This document shows, in pieces, positions 39,301-54,300 of a stretch of 64,000 nt of DNA; the stretch's first letter is position 1, and every line of letters starts with the position of its first letter. The stretch spans positions 1 to 64,000 of the forward strand of contig NW_027052998.1 in the NCBI RefSeq assembly GCF_011386835.1, in the 5' to 3' direction. Origin of the DNA: Chrysemys picta bellii (Eukaryota; Chordata; Testudines; Emydidae). The notes under the pieces were generated by a model that had not been told where the DNA came from, ran no database searches, and worked only from the letters and a program-made list of their open reading frames with translations. The translations under genes and the position numbers were made by a program.

Positions 39301-42300
39301 GACTGGACAGTGACTCTCCAGCAGGTTCTAAGTCCTCGCTCCAGACCCTGGCACTGGCCCTTGAAACGGCACGCTGCAGGTCTAGCCCATCTCTCTGCCC
39401 CCCGCCCAGCAGCAGGGCCTTCCTGCTCGTCCCCCTCCGTACCTGGAGGAGCTCCTGCTGCTCCAGGTCCCACTTCTTGATCCCCTTGTCCCCAGAGCCG
39501 CTGAAGAGCACGTCGCCCTGGATGGCCAGACACTCGATGCCGTCGTAGTGTGGGGGCTCGAAGTTATGGGTGGAGCCGACGTTCCCCACCACGCTGTCCG
39601 CAATCTCAAACATCTGCAAGGCAACAGCCCGGAGGGCAGCTGCTGTGAACCCCGGTGGCAAAGGAGACCAGTCGCTCTCAGGTCATTAGGCCAGCAACAG
39701 CCCTTTCAGCAAGGCAGGGGGATGGCGAGAGCGTCCGACCACACAGCTACCACTGGGATGCTGAGCCACGGCCCAGTGAAATGAGACAGGGATGGATTGG
39801 CAGCGGCAGGGTTCTGCCTGCTTACGCCACGCTGGGATCCTTGGGCAGAGGCCATGTGGGGACACGATGGCTCAGCACTAGGGCTGAGATACAGGTCGCG
39901 GGTTCAAACCTCGCCCGGCTCAGCTGGGACTGGAAATCTCCACCTCCTCCAATGGTTTGGTGGCCAACGTGCGGGCGCAGCTCAGCATCCGGCTGGCAGG
40001 GGGCCACGTTGCAAAGACAAAATAGCCTCCTTGGCAGCAGGTTCAGCAGAGGCCACGGCGGGCAGGAGGAGGTGGGTTCTACCATCCACGCGTGAGGCGT
40101 CAGGAGGAAGCGGGGGATGCGGAGGGGAGGCCTGGGCCGGGCACCTGGAATTCTGGTCTCCACGGCTGCCGAGCTGCCCAGCACTTTGAGACATGGCAGC
40201 TCCTCCATCATTTCCTGGATCTGGGTTCCAGGACGCTCTGAGGGGCAGTGCACAGACCCTGCTCCCCGTGACCCACAGACACACCTGGCAGGTGTGGGGA
40301 CGGGAACGCTGGCCAGCTGCAAAGCCACCAGATCCTTCAGGCCACGAGCGCTGGGGGGCTCATGGCATTTCTCAGACCCTGGTGGCATTTGCAAATGTGC
40401 TCAGTACTGGCCTCCCTCTGCGCCCGCTGAGATCAACAGAACGGCTCCTTCCCGCCCCCCATGGGAGCAGAGTTAGGCCGACGCTGGGCGCTCTGGACAA
40501 CCCCACCCAGCATGTCCCCTCCTCGCCAGGCCTTCGGTGGGCAGCGAGCCCCTGTAGCTGGCACCTACAGGAGAGCGGCTATGCATGGGAGTGGGGAGGG
40601 CTGGCACAAGCAGCGGTTCCTGGGCTCAAAGGCCCCTTGTGCTGCCTGTGAGCGGGAGGGAGGGAGGGTCCCAGGGTACCTTGACGTAGTGATCCTTGGA
40701 GCCGGTGACGACCAGGTCATGGTTGCTGGACAGCGTCTGTCCCCAGCCATCTATAGGGGGAAGCAACGCCACTTCCTGGCCATATGCAGTGCCAGTGGTG
40801 CCAGGATGAGACCCCCCCGCTCAGCCCCACGTCCCCTCAAGCCGGGAGCAACGGCACAGCAAGGGTGACCCAGGCAGCAGCTTTCGGCACCCAAGGGAGG
40901 TGCCTTGCCGCGCAGCCAGCCAGACCCGTACCAGCAGGCATGCCAGCTCCACGCCCAGGGCGGAGCGACACAAACCCCACCCCTGGCTTGGAGTTGATGT
41001 TGACAGGCAGCCCAGGCATGTTCCCGCCCAGGGCCGGCGCTTCCATTTAGGCGACCGCACCAGGATTTGGGGGGGAGGGGCAGCAATTCGGCGGCGGGGG
41101 GTCCTTCCGCGCTCCGGGTGTTCGGCGGCAATTCTGCAGCGGGTCCTTCACTTGCTCCAGGACCCGCCGCCGAAGTGACCCGAAGACCGGGAGCGTGGAA
41201 GGACCCCCCCACCGCTGAATTGCCGACGACGACCGGGAGCGTGGAAGGACCCCCCCACCGCTGAATTGCCGACGACGACCGGGAGCGTGGAAGGACCCCC
41301 CACCGCTGAATTGCCGACGACGACCGGGAGCACGGAAGGACCCCCCACCGCTGAATTGCCGACGACGACCGGGAGCACGGAAGGACCCCCCCACCGCTGA
41401 ATTGCCGACGACGACCGGGAGCACGGAAGGACCCCCCCACCGCTGAATTGCCGACGACGACCGGGAGCACGGAAGGACCCCCGTCTAGGGCGCCAAAAAC
41501 CCTGGCGCCGCTCCTGTTCCCGCCAGTCAGATTGGGGAGGCCTAAAAGAGAAGTCTCAGTCTGTGGCTGGGCACCAGAGAGAGGGGCTGATTCGCTGGGG
41601 TCTGGAAACGGTGCTGGCAGCTGCAGATGGGTCATTACCCATCCCTGATCAAAGCAACTGTAGGGTGCACGGTGCCCCCCGAAACAGACGAGAGGAGCAA
41701 CTTCCCTGAGAGCAGAGCACCAAGCCACGGAGCCTCCACGAGCCAGGCCAGGCTAGAACGACCTGCATTGCAGCATTCCTAGACTCAGCCCTGCAGACCA
41801 GCCCGGCCGCCTGGCCTTTGCAATGCTGCCCTGGGTGCAGAACGCTGGCAGGGCAGTGCGTCGAGCTTGGCCAGGCCCACAGGGCAGCCTCGGTGCGTCA
41901 GGTACTTACGTGAGGGTGCGGACGCACTTGGCCGAATCCCGGATATCCCACACCTTGATGTAGGAGGTGGAGACAGTGAAGACCAACCCTGAGTGGCTGC
42001 AGTACTTGATGGACACCACATTATTGGTGTGGCCCTTTAGCGAGGCGATTTCCTGGCCCGTCACCAGGTTCCACATTTTGCAGCTCCGGTCTGCGGGAGG
42101 AGGCAGGAGCACATGACACTGCGGGACCCTTCCTGTCCTCAGCAAAGGATCCCCATGGCTTCCTCCCTCCCTCCCCCCCGCCTCCCCCTGCTCCCACGAG
42201 TGCCCCAGGGGAGCTCAGTCCCTGTGGCCCATCCAGCCTCTGGCACCTCTGCCAGACCTGCCAACGGGGGGAGGGTCTATTAGTGCCAGGTGCGAGGTGA

Positions 42301-45300
42301 ACATCCAGCCACTAGGAACCGGGCAGAGACCCCAACAACTCGCTTCAGGGATGTCACCACACAGCTGTTCAGCCTAATGACTCGTGCAGCATTGCTGCCC
42401 TCTGCTGGGGGGACCCAGAACTGCACCGGCCCGTTGTGGCTTTCAGGCAGGCCGGTGCCGTCTGAGCAAGAGGCTCCTGTCCTGCCCCCGCAGTTTGGGG
42501 TGGCTCAGCCCCTCCCCTGGGTAACAGGCTCACTCCCCAATGATCACACCCAGAGCTCAGCAGCCGGCCCGCCCCTGAGGCGCGCACCTTTGGATCCGGA
42601 GAAGAGCAGCTCGTCGGTGGCGTCCACGCGGAGAACGGGCTTGGAGTGTCCTTCTGCCACAGAGATGCACTGCAACAGGGCTGTCCGGGTGCTCCTGGCA
42701 CCGCCCACGGGGTTAATGAGGCCCTTTCCGTGGGAGAGAGAGAGCAAGGGCGTCAGCAGGAGGGCGCTGGCTGGGTGACCCAGGACGAAGGCAGATCCCG
42801 CCCCACGAGGCTGCCAGGGCCTGCTAGTGGGGCTCCGGAGCAAAGCAAACCACAGACAGAAGCTGCTGGGCAGCCTGCTCCCCAGACAGGCCCCCCGGGG
42901 CAGGTCACACCCCATCGGTGCTAAGGGCTCAGGGACTCGTGCAGACCCTGCCTTGGCTTGGGGCTGGGGCTTGGAAAGGAAACGGGCTTCACCCCCGGCC
43001 ATCTCGCTGCTGGCACAGATGAGCTACCCCCCTCCGGCCGTGAGAGCTGTGGGTGGCCTCTGTGCCCCATCCAGGCAAGATCCCGAAGCCAATAGAGTCC
43101 AGGCTGCTGCATGGCACACGCTGCCCCATCCCCTGTGGAGTCAGAGACTAGCAGGGACAGGCTGGCTCCGGACCCAACCCCCAGAACCTCCAGGCTTGAA
43201 CAAACTGGGGCCCTGCTCCAGCCGTGCTATGTGGGGCATAAGGGCACCACCCCGTGGCCAGCGGGGGGGAAGCGCCCTCTCTCCATCTGACCCACTCCGG
43301 TTTTGCAATGAGCTTCACCCTACTTTGGCAGATGGGGAAGGGATTTTTAACAGGTCACAATCAAATCAATGGCAGAGCTGGGAACGGAGCCCAGGAGTTC
43401 TCAATCCCCCGAGAACAGGGAGAGAACCCAGGAATCCTGGCTCCCTGGCCAGGAGACAATCCTGTCTCAAACCAGTTCTAGGCTTTGCCCCAGCAACAGC
43501 CAATGGGGCTGTGAGCAGAGTTCAGAGGGAGGTTCTAGAACGCTGAGCACATGAGAATCGACACCCCTGAGAAAAGAGCCCAGGTGGAAGAGCCCATCAT
43601 GGAGAGGGTTGATAGCCCCAAAGCAGCTTCCCAGCCAGGATCTCTAAGCACCTCCCCTCCTCCCAGCAGGGTTGGATTACAGGTGGGGACACGGAGGCAA
43701 AGGGAGGGGAAAGGGCTAGCCCAGGGTCACACGGCACATTTGTGGCATGGTTGGAATGGATTTTTTGAGGGGCGCTGAGCACCCACTACTCCAGCTGATG
43801 GTGCTCAGGGTGTCAGAGTCAGGCCCACGGTGTCTCAAATAGGCACCCAAAGGCCAGTGGGGAGATGCTCCTCTGCCAGCCTGGCCCTTTTGATGTGCAG
43901 GGAATGGGGGAAGGAGAGTTCTCCTGGCACAGACACTGCCTTGGGCTAGTGTAATTGGTTCTATGTGGCTCGTGTTGCAAACCCAGGCATGCTGGGGGCA
44001 GAGCCAGGGCCTTAGCACACCCCATTAGGGGAACTCTGGGTTGTGGCATAGCTGGCAAGCAGCCCTTTGGGAGATTGCAGTGAGTTAGAGCAATCCCAAG
44101 GCTGCTCTAATATATCTGGGAGGCTGCACAGGCCTCAGCAGCAGCCACAGGATCCTCGGTGCCAAGAGGCTGCACCCCAGGTGTTTACTCTTTGCAGATG
44201 GGGAAACCGAGGCACAAGACAGGGATAACAATCCTGACCAGCCTCACCATGGGTGCTGGGAGGCTGAAGCCACGTTTGTCAAGTGCTTGGAGATGTCTGA
44301 ACTGAAGGTGCGAGAGAAGACCCCGCCAAAGAAAGCATCATAGCCTGGACCCTCCAAGCATCCACCGGCTCCAACAGCTGGACTGCCCTGCCTCTTGCAG
44401 CTAGGCCAGACACAGCGCAAGATATCATCACTACCCGCCCTGCCCTCGAGGCAGAATAGAGCATGCAGCTGTCCCCATTCAGTGAAAGCACCGTACACTA
44501 TCCGCTTAAACACCCAGCACTGCATTTCAAGACGATGGCTCAGACCTTAAGGCACTGGAGACCAGAGGCAGAAAGGGACTTCCACAGCCGGACACGGCAT
44601 GCCAGGGCCATGCGGGGAAGCAGAGAGAAGGAAAGAGGGACACACAGCGAGCAAGAGCAGCACCAGGACAGAGTCCCAATAGATTTAGCAAAGAAGCAAG
44701 GCCCAGAGTTTGGCCAGCACGGATTCAGCATGCAGGGCAGGGGGAGGGAAATGCGAGAAGCAGGAGAGTTCTAATCAATAGAAAGTTGTATGTACCTCAG
44801 CACCTCCGAGACAGAGGAATCGCTGTCGTCAGACCTAGGGACAAAAAATTAGCAGGATTACGGGAGAAAAAATCCCGGATGAGAGAGGCAGCAACGGAGT
44901 CAGAGAGTGGAGTGTTGTTATTGCATCCAAGCTAGCGGGATAGAGAGGGAGGAGCGGACACAGAAAACCAGAGAGGAAAGGGGCAGAGGAGCAGGAAGGG
45001 ACACGTGGCTCGGACACAAGATCTTTCAGGCTGGACTGGAGTCATTCAGCCAGAAGGGACTGTTACAATCACCCAGTCTGACCAGTACAGTGCAGGCCTG
45101 AGGCCTCGCCCGGGGATTCCTGCATCCAGTCTTCATTTAATCTTCCCATGGTCCCCCCTGTCTCATCACTGCCACCAGCCATCCAACCTAGCCCCTCAGG
45201 TTCCGCACTCCTGGTTTTGGGGTACGGCTGGGGTGTTCTGACACGGTCCGGCTCTGCGCTATCGTGCGGTCTGATAGCAGGCAGGATGGGGACCAGGGGC

Positions 45301-48300
45301 TGGTCCTGAGCTGCAGGCAGCGCCATGGGCTCCCCCCGGTTAGAACATCGCCGCCAAACTGGGATTCTGCAGGGAGGCAGATGGGAGGTGGTTGCTACCA
45401 GCTCCCATAGGGCCAGGTCCTCGGGAGCTGTAAATCAAAGCCGCTCTGCTGCCCCCACGGCAGCTAGGCCAATTTGCACCCGTGCAGGGGCTGGCCCGTG
45501 ACGGTCAAAGGCAGTCCTAAGGTGGGCTCGTTCCTCCGTAGAAACCAAAGGCTGCCACTGGAGAGCACCCCCACCCCACCTCCGAAGGGTCACAGCCCCT
45601 GGCACCAGGAGCAATCGGAGCACCTACGGGCCCCTGGCGGAAAGCTCGCCCCACCCAGAGCAGCCACGTCACCTCCTGAGGGGGACCGGGACCTGTGAGC
45701 AGCCGGCATCTCCCCACAGAGCACAGTGGGAGAGGGAGCAGGGCCCAGAAGGGGCAGGTGCGATGGCACAGCCAGTGCCACACAGAACCGGGGTAGGGCC
45801 GACTGGGAAATGGCTTCCCCACCGCCTGGGGACCCCTGCCAAGCCCAGCGCCGACGAGCCCCATGCTTCGCTGGGGACGGGATGGCGGCTTAGTGTCCTC
45901 AGCTAGCAGCCCCCTGGACCCACCTCACCCGCTTTATAACTGCAGCCAAACCCACCCAGCAGCGTCCCTGCGGGTGAAATTCTCCTCTGCCAGCAGCCAG
46001 TGTGACAGCCGCCATCTTGGCCAACACACTGGGGCCTGAACCAGGGCCCTCCAGAGCTACCAGCAGGAGCTAAAGAGCCCAGGGCTGCTAGTGGGGCTTG
46101 TGACAGCCCCAGCCCCCCAGGGGATCCCCACGGGCCCAGCGGGGGACCGGGCACTGCCACGTGTGTGCACACAACGCTAAAGGCCAGGGCACCGCTTCGG
46201 GCCTGTTCTGAGGGCTCTAGCAGTGCAATGTAACGATGAGCCTCCAGCTGGATCATCTACAGGGAGGGCATCTGCCACCCCAGGCTCTCAACAGCAGCTG
46301 CTTCTGCCTGAGCTAAAGGCCCAGGCTTGGCAGCTCAGGGGCAGCCCCGAGACAAGGTCCAGCCAGTAGAGGGGGACCAAAGACCCCCCCCTCCATATCA
46401 ATGGGGTTATAGACAGGTCTGGCATAGGGCCCCTGCCCAGGGAGATGCTGCCCCATGTGAAGTTCTACTGCACCAGTATTGCAGCTCTCTGCCTTCGCCC
46501 TGGTCGCTCATGAGCCCGGCAGGAGCCTGCGGCTGACTCCAGCTGGGACTGCCGGGCCCGAGGCAGAGCGGGGACGGTACCTGGGGACAGCCATGGGAGT
46601 CACCGTCTGCCATTCACTGCTCTTGGGGCTGGGCTCCCTGGAGCTTCACCCCCCTACCCGCTCCTTGCCCCGCGAGGCTCTTACTTGTCCAGCGCGGAGC
46701 CCTGGCTCTGGTTGCTGTGAGGCGGGAGAAGACGTTGCGGTCATTGCGCGGCCTGGTGGGAGGGGATGAGGGAGGCGTGAAGCCAACGTCCGAAGTCCTG
46801 AGCCGGGGTGTTCAGAAAGAGACCCATGATCACAAGCCTGGTCCGGGGATCTACCCCCTGCCCCGCACCTCCACTCAGCACAGGGAGGCCTGAAGTGCCA
46901 GCCCATGGTGAAGTGATTATTCCCCTCTATTCGGCACTGGTGAGTCACATCTGGAGTATTGCATCCAGTTTTGGGCCCCCCGCTACAGAAAAAATGTGGA
47001 CATACTGGAGAGAGTCCAGCAGAGGGCAACAAAAATGATTAGGGAGCTGGGGTACATGACTTATGAGGAGAGGCTAAGGGAACTGGGCTTGTTTAGTCTG
47101 CAGAAGAGAAGAATATGGGGGGATTTGATAGCAGCCTTCAACTACCTGAATGGGGGTTCCAAAGAGGATGGAGCTTGGCAAATGACAGAATGAGGAGTAA
47201 TGGTCTCAAGTTGCAGTGAGGGAGGTCTAGGTTGGATATTAGGAAAAATGATTTCACTAGGAGGGTGGTGAAGCACTGGAATGGGTTCCCTAGGGAGGTG
47301 GTGGAATCTCCTTCCTTAGGGGTTTTTAAGGTCCGGCTTGACAAAGCCCTGGCTGGGATGCTTTAGTTGGGGATTGGTGCTGCTTTGAGCAGGGGGTTGG
47401 ACTAGATGACCTCCTGAGGTCCTTTCCAACCCTGATATTCTATGATTCTATGGCACAGCTGGATCCAGCACCCAGCGTCGTGCCTGGGCACAGCCGAGTG
47501 CACAGGTTGGTCCCCGATGGGGAGCTAGGCCCATGTGCTCTCCAGCCTCTCCCCACTCACCTGGCAGGCTGCCCCCGGTCATAGGATTTCCTCCGGGTCA
47601 GAGGCGAGGTGTCCGAGCCACAGGACTGCCTAGGGCTGGAACAGAGCAAGACCTGATCCGCAATCGCCCCTCCTTTGGGCCAGGGCCCTTCAGCACTGAA
47701 CATGCCTACCCCAGAGCAAGCGAGCCGAGAGCCCTGGGGCAGCGCACAGATCCACCTCCCGAGCCAGGGGTCCAGCGGGCTGGATCAGGCCCCGGCAGGG
47801 CCCAAGGCCAGGCCAGCGGCCCCGGTTAAGGGTTTGCGCTGTGAGCGCAGGTCCTGTTGGCTTCATCACCGAGACTGCTGCTGGAGAAGGCAGCTCCGTG
47901 CCTTCGATAAGAGGGCTGTGGAGACTGGACGCCCAACTCTGTCCGACAGCAGAACCCGGTTTGTGCCCGCCTTCCTCAGGCCCCATCCCCCCGACGGGCA
48001 GTTTGTGGACACTGGCAATCCAAGATGGCAGAACAAGATGGCCCCACCACTGCATGCTGGGACAGGCTGGGTCGACCGAGAGGAGTCCAGACTCAAGGCT
48101 CCAAGGGCAGAATACGATGGCCCAGCCCACCTCTTCCCCCAAGGGCCTGTAAGCACGTGGGGCCCACGCTTGCCAGGGCTTACAAGGTGCTGCCGCGGGT
48201 GGGCAGGCTGATGGTGTGGGAGACCTTATCCTTGTAGTAGGAATCCCAGATGGAAAAGCCGATCCCGTCTTCCTTGATCTCCATGAGGGACACCAAGGAC

Positions 48301-51300
48301 TTGGTGATGTTCTTGGTGGAGATGTCCAGCGTGGGTCCCAGGCACTCGGCCGACACAGCCTTCATCTGGCCTGACAGCTTGGGTTCCCCCTGTAGCGTGG
48401 CACAGGGAGGGGAGGGCTGAGAGGCGAGGAGTTCACTGCCCCGAGGGTAGCACGTGGAGCGAGTCTGAGACACTGGCGCCCCTTGGCCATTCAGTTCCAA
48501 GAGGCCTCTGGGGCCAAGCACCCAGCAGTGGCAGATCTAGAGAAACCTTTCAGTTGGGCCCCGGTTGCCAGCATTAACGTTTCATGAGCTCATTAATGAG
48601 GGCAACAGGAAGTACCCCCTGTGCAAGGCTGAAACGTGTATGGCCCAGACTGCCGGAGCAGCTCTCCCAGGAGGATTCGGCACATGGAGGGACTGGTCCA
48701 GTCAATTAGCCTCTGGGAAGGGCGCACAGCACCAGGGCGTCACATGGGTTTTATTTGCTCCCAGAGGAGGGCTAGACAACACCAGGGCACCTTGCCTGGA
48801 TTCAGGGAAGCCCAGTACAGCTCAATGATGTGGCATTTAGGGGTTTAAAGTGGGCTCTACGACTCAAGGAGCCATTTATAGGGCCAAAGTAACACGCCAG
48901 GCACGGCCGTCACCAGGAGACCAGACCCCGGGCTATTTCAGTTCCAGACCCAAGACATTCCGCCCATGGAGAAGACTCCCGCCAAGGGCCACCGCCCAGC
49001 CGTGAGCACAAACGGAGAGGGGGTACAATGGACCAAAGACCCCACATCTGGATGTTAAATGGCCCTGTCTGTGGCTGTGAACTGACCTTGAACTTGAAGT
49101 CGTCCTGGCTGGCCGAGCCCTTCATGGTGAAAGACTGGGAGAAGCTGTAGGAAACAAAGGGTTAAATGGCCGATCCCCTTTAAGGCTTAACTTAAAGCTA
49201 AAGGAAGAAACCACTGCCCATCACCCCCACCTCATAACACCCTATCACCAGCCCGGCTACGGTTCCTCCTCCCATTCCCCGAGGTATAGCCCATCCCCCG
49301 GTCCCTTTCGGGGCCCTCTTCCCTCCCAGCTCCGTCTTGACCCTGGCCCTCAAGAGGACCCATTACTGGGACAGTTCTGTACAGCCCCTGCACGCCTGGG
49401 TTTGAGCACGGCCAGTCATCGCGTGTGAGTAGCCTGTGCACCGTCGGGTCACATGTAGGAGCTCCGAGGGGCTGGAGCATGCTCGGTGCAGACAGAACCT
49501 GGAGAATTTAGCTGCCAAGCTCTAATGGGTCTACCTTGCCAATGAGTGCCACAGAGATGCGCCCCCCTCCCTCCATAGATCCCGCCGCTCAGGGGCGCAC
49601 GAGGCTGGGACACTGCACGCTCCCTGGTGCGCTTACCTCCCCTCCGAGGTCAGGCTGAACTCCGAGATCTCCTCGTCTGTGCTGGCGTAGCCGTTCTCTG
49701 CACAAGGAACGGCCGACAAGGGTGCGTCAAGGCAACAGAGGGTGGGAGGGCACCGCACTGGGCCGGTCTGATCAGAGCCAGCCAGCAGGCGGTCGCCAAT
49801 CAGCGTGTGGCCCTTTAGGTCCTTGGGACCCCCCCCCCCAGACCATTGCTATCATTAACTCTTTGCCACCAAAGCGCCATCAGTGCATCCTCACGGCTGG
49901 ACAGGCTGTGACCATGTGGGCTGATACGTCTGGATGAAGCGGGCCTATCACTCCTGCCCACAGGGTCAGAGCAATGCCAAGAGCCCTGGGGTGGGCTCCA
50001 TCTGTCCCAATGGGCAGACGTGCCATCTGTAGGGGCAGGGAAACACCCCAAGCCTTCCCAGCTGTTGCCAGCCCCAGGCCCCACATCAGCGCTGCCGGCT
50101 GCTTTGCCAGCCAATGCCCAGTACTCACGGGGGTCCCCAGGAGGGAAAAGCCCAGCACCCACCTTGCTGCACGTTGTGGATGAGCGCCTGCAGCTCGGGG
50201 TGGGACTCCGCTTTCTCCCGCAGGGCATCCAGGATCACATGGTTCTGGGAGGAGCCGGTCACATCCGTTTGTCTCAGGCGCCCTTCCAGCAGGCAAATCT
50301 GGGCTTCTTTCTGAGCCACCTGCAGCCCCTGTTTGGCGGGAGCAGGAGGTTACCTTCCGTCCAGCACACAGGACGGGCCAGTGGGTGGGACGGGGAATCA
50401 GCTCCTGGCTTCAGTCCCTGTCCCTGGGCACAGATGCAGGTTCCACACCAGCCTCACTCAGCTGCTGCTTGTACCCCTGTGACAATGTGGTTCTGGCGGA
50501 ACCCAACTGAGAGTGCCAACTCAGGACAAATTGCTCAAATAGGGCAGTTACAGCCCAAGGCTGGGGTTTTTCCACCTCTAAGGCAAACCAAACCAGCCAG
50601 ACTAGGAGGACTTCGGTCTCACCCCCTGGCTAACCGCAAGTCTCACAAGCGGTCTCCTTAGACACTCCAGTTTCCCAGTATTACCACCAGTGCCACTCGT
50701 TATGGGGACAAATGGTTATGAAAAGCAATACCGCAGTAAAAGAAAAAAGGTTCTCCTGATCCCAAAGGGTCAAACCCCAGACCCAGGTCAATATACAAAT
50801 CAGATCTTACTCACAAATCAGGCTGTTGCCAATCCTTTAGAATCTAAAATCTAAAGGTTTATTCATAAAAGGAAAAAGATAGAGAGGAGAGTTAGAATTG
50901 GTTAAATGGAATCAATTACATACAGTAATGGCAAAGTTCTTGGTTCAGGCTTGCAGCAGCAATAGAATAAACTCCAGGTTCAAATCAAGTCTCTGGAATA
51001 CATCCCCAGCTGGGATGGGTCCTCAGTCCTTTGTTCAAAGCTTCAGCGTGTAGCAAAGTTCCTTCAGAGGTATGAAGCAGGATTGAAGACCAGATGGAGA
51101 TGAGGCATCCGCCTTATATAGTCTTTTCCAGGTGTAAGAACACCTTTGTTCTTACTGTGGAAAATTACAGCAAAATGGAGTCTGGAGTCACATGGGCCAG
51201 TCCCTGCATACTTTGCTGAGTTACAAGGTGTATCTGCCTTCTCTCAATGGGTCCATTGTATAGCTGATGGTCCTTAATGGGCCATCAAGCAGGCTAGGCA

Positions 51301-54300
51301 GAGCTAACACCATTTTGTCTGGGATGTCACCCAGCAGCATAGCAGAAGTTTGAAATACAGACAGTATAGAACCAATATTCATAACTTCAACTACAAAATT
51401 GATACACACATATAGACAGCATAATTATAACCAGTAAACCATAACCTTGTCTTAGACACCCCATTTGACCCCCTTTATACAAGATCTGTGTGCCACTACA
51501 GGACCTTGGTTGCAACAATGATCTATATGGTCCCAGAGGAGATCAATAACGTCACAAACCCATTCCCCTCTCTGGGTCCAGCAGCACACAGGCCAGGCAG
51601 GCCTCTCAGTCTCCCTCACCCACGCACAAAGGATGCCCGAGGCGCAGCCAAATAGCCCTGGCTCCAAACCTCACCTGCAGCAATTGTGATCCCACGCTAA
51701 CAGGGGGCCACCTGGGATCCCATGTTCTGCAATCCACCCCCCAGAGCTGCACCCCCACTTGAAGGCCCTTTGCCTGACCTTATCGATGGATGCCTTGAGG
51801 AAGTTGTCCAGCAGGAGGTGCGCCTCGGCCAAGGAGCAGGAGCTGATCACCACGGAGGTGTCGGTGGAGTCCAGCTCCTCCTACGGTGCAAGAGAGACCC
51901 CGAGGGAGGGGAATTAGAACGGCGCTGAGGGCGGTGAAGGGCAGAAAGCAGAGGGCCAGCAGAGACACCAGCGCCACGGAACCAGGGGGGTTTCCTTGAC
52001 TGGCTGACGCCGGCAGGGACGCAGGTGCTCTGCGAGCAGGCGGCAGGGAAGACGACTTGCATGCCAATACTGTGCATGAGCACTCGCACTGGAAGTGTGC
52101 CTGGAACCAGGCCCCTGATTGGGCCATCTATGGGGACTGAACCACACACCTGCAGATTTAAAGAAGAGGCGCTTCTACCGCCTGGACGGCAGGAGCTGCT
52201 CGCTAGCCAGGTGACCAGAGCAGACCAAGGGCAGGTTTACACTGGGAACTTATACCAGCATAGCTATGTCTCTCCAGGGTTTGAAAATCCCACTCCCCCC
52301 CGCCCCACCATCCCGGAGAGTGTAGCTCTGCCGACCGAACTAAACAGCCACCTCCTTGGGAGATGGATTACCTACTCCAACGGGGAGCGTCTACACATAA
52401 AGCCTTGCAGCTGTAGCAGATTAAGCATAGACATATACTAAAAACCTGTTTACGACCTCCAGCTGCTAGGAGGGGAGCAGAGAGCTACACTGTGCTGAAC
52501 CTGGGTCAGACCCCCCATGTCATTAACGGTGCGTCCACACAGCAAAGAAAAACCCACAGCAGCGAGCCTCTGGCCAAAGGATTCGGGCTTGCACTACGGG
52601 GCTAAAAGTAGCAGTGTAGACATTCCTGCTCATGGGCTCCAAGACCCTCCAGAGCCCAGGCTCCAGCCCTTGTGTGAATGTCTACACTCTTCGTTTTAGC
52701 CCCGTAGCCCTGCGAGCCAAGGCAATGGATCCAGGCTCTGAGACTTGTGCTGTGGGGTTTTCCTTGGAGCACAGACACCCGACAGGTGCCAGGGAGAAAG
52801 GCCTCATTATTAGGCTATTGTTTCTCTGTGGAAATATTTGATTAAACAAAAATTTCCATTCTGGTCAAAATCCCACCCTCCCTTTACAAAAATCTGACAT
52901 CAGAAAAGAGACTCAATGTTTGACAACAGCTTTCAGCACAAGTTCGCGGTTTCAGAAAAGGGAAACTCTTTCCCAAGACCCGCAATTTTTTTGCCTTAAA
53001 CCATCAAAACTGATTTTGAAAAACCACAAAAATCCCAGTTTCTCGGGGGGGGGGGGGGGGGCGGGGAGGAGAAACTGATTTTTTCTTCCCCCTGGGAAAT
53101 TTCAAAAGAAAAAACTAAAAGGGTTTGAGATTTCCTACAAAAGCAAACAGCATCTTCAACCCTCTCTCATGGCTACACCTGGAGTTGGCTCTGAATACCG
53201 GGCTGCCGCCCGTGCTTGGCTTCGGTCTAGGCTACAGGAACACCACTGTGGAACTGGGCTGGGTCGAGGCAGTTTCTCACAGGAGGTTGTGTTGCGGTAT
53301 ACGCAGGGAATGGAGAAAGCCCATGTTCTAAGCATGTTTGGAGCCTGGCGGCGACCCAGGCTGGAGCCTGGTGCTGACATGGGTTTTTCTGTGCACACAG
53401 ACAGGATTGAGCATGGCTAGACCACGCCTTGCCCGCAGCACTGGATACACCATGGGTACATTTGTCCCATGGTACGGACAGGGCTTCCACTGACTCCAGC
53501 ATGTGCAGAACTCCCATCAGGGCTGTTGGGCCTAGCAGCTGGTGGTGGACATCATGCTCTCCGCAGCCGTCCCTTCCACAAATAAACCATCCAGCACCGA
53601 TGGAGACCCTGGTGGACCAACATATAAGGGGCTTCCTAAATCCTGGCCCCGACCTTGCAGACCGTGCAGCGGAAGAGGGCTGATTCTTGGCCTCTGCTGG
53701 TCCAAGCCAAGCCACAGCCATGTCCGTTAGCCTGGCGCCCACAGGCCTACGGCAGCCTATCGCACCAGCCCCGTGAGTGCTCAGGCACCTACTGAACTGG
53801 GACTTATACAGCCGTCATCAGCAAACAAGCAGAGAAAGCAGCCAGACTGCAACAGCTGCTCTGTGACGTTTCTGTAGGGAGGGGGCGAGCTCTGGGGGCT
53901 AAGAGCAGGGAGCCAGCTCGGCCCTGACTCCCTGCGTGACCCACGACAGAACATTTCAGCCCAATCGTTGGAGCTTAGAAAGCAAGAGGACCCTGCAAAC
54001 CTGCCTCCTGCACCCCTTATGCTTAAACTGCCTAGAGGAAGAGTCCAGCCAGCCAGCCTCCTGCTCACTCCCAGTCCCCACCCCAACTATCAACCAGCCC
54101 CCAGAGCACCCCCTTTCCCTTACAGCACACAATGCCCTGGGGTGATCTCCCCTGCTCCCCCTCCCGTGAGACCAACTCCCCATATACAGACCCCCTGCAC
54201 CTCGCCCCCGCCCGCAGGCCCCCTCCCCAGGCACCTTGGTCTCCTCCAGCTGCATGATGGTGGCCTGGCAGTCGGCGATGCTGTCGGTGATGTAGTCAAT

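Noticed and set aside
39865..39930. Functional tRNA gene
   Set aside because: The A and B boxes are present but no acceptor stem or anticodon arm pairs, so it is a SINE.
40751..41728. 325-codon minus-strand frame with repeats
   Set aside because: Repetition comes from the 46-bp minisatellite; there are no splice sites or family match.
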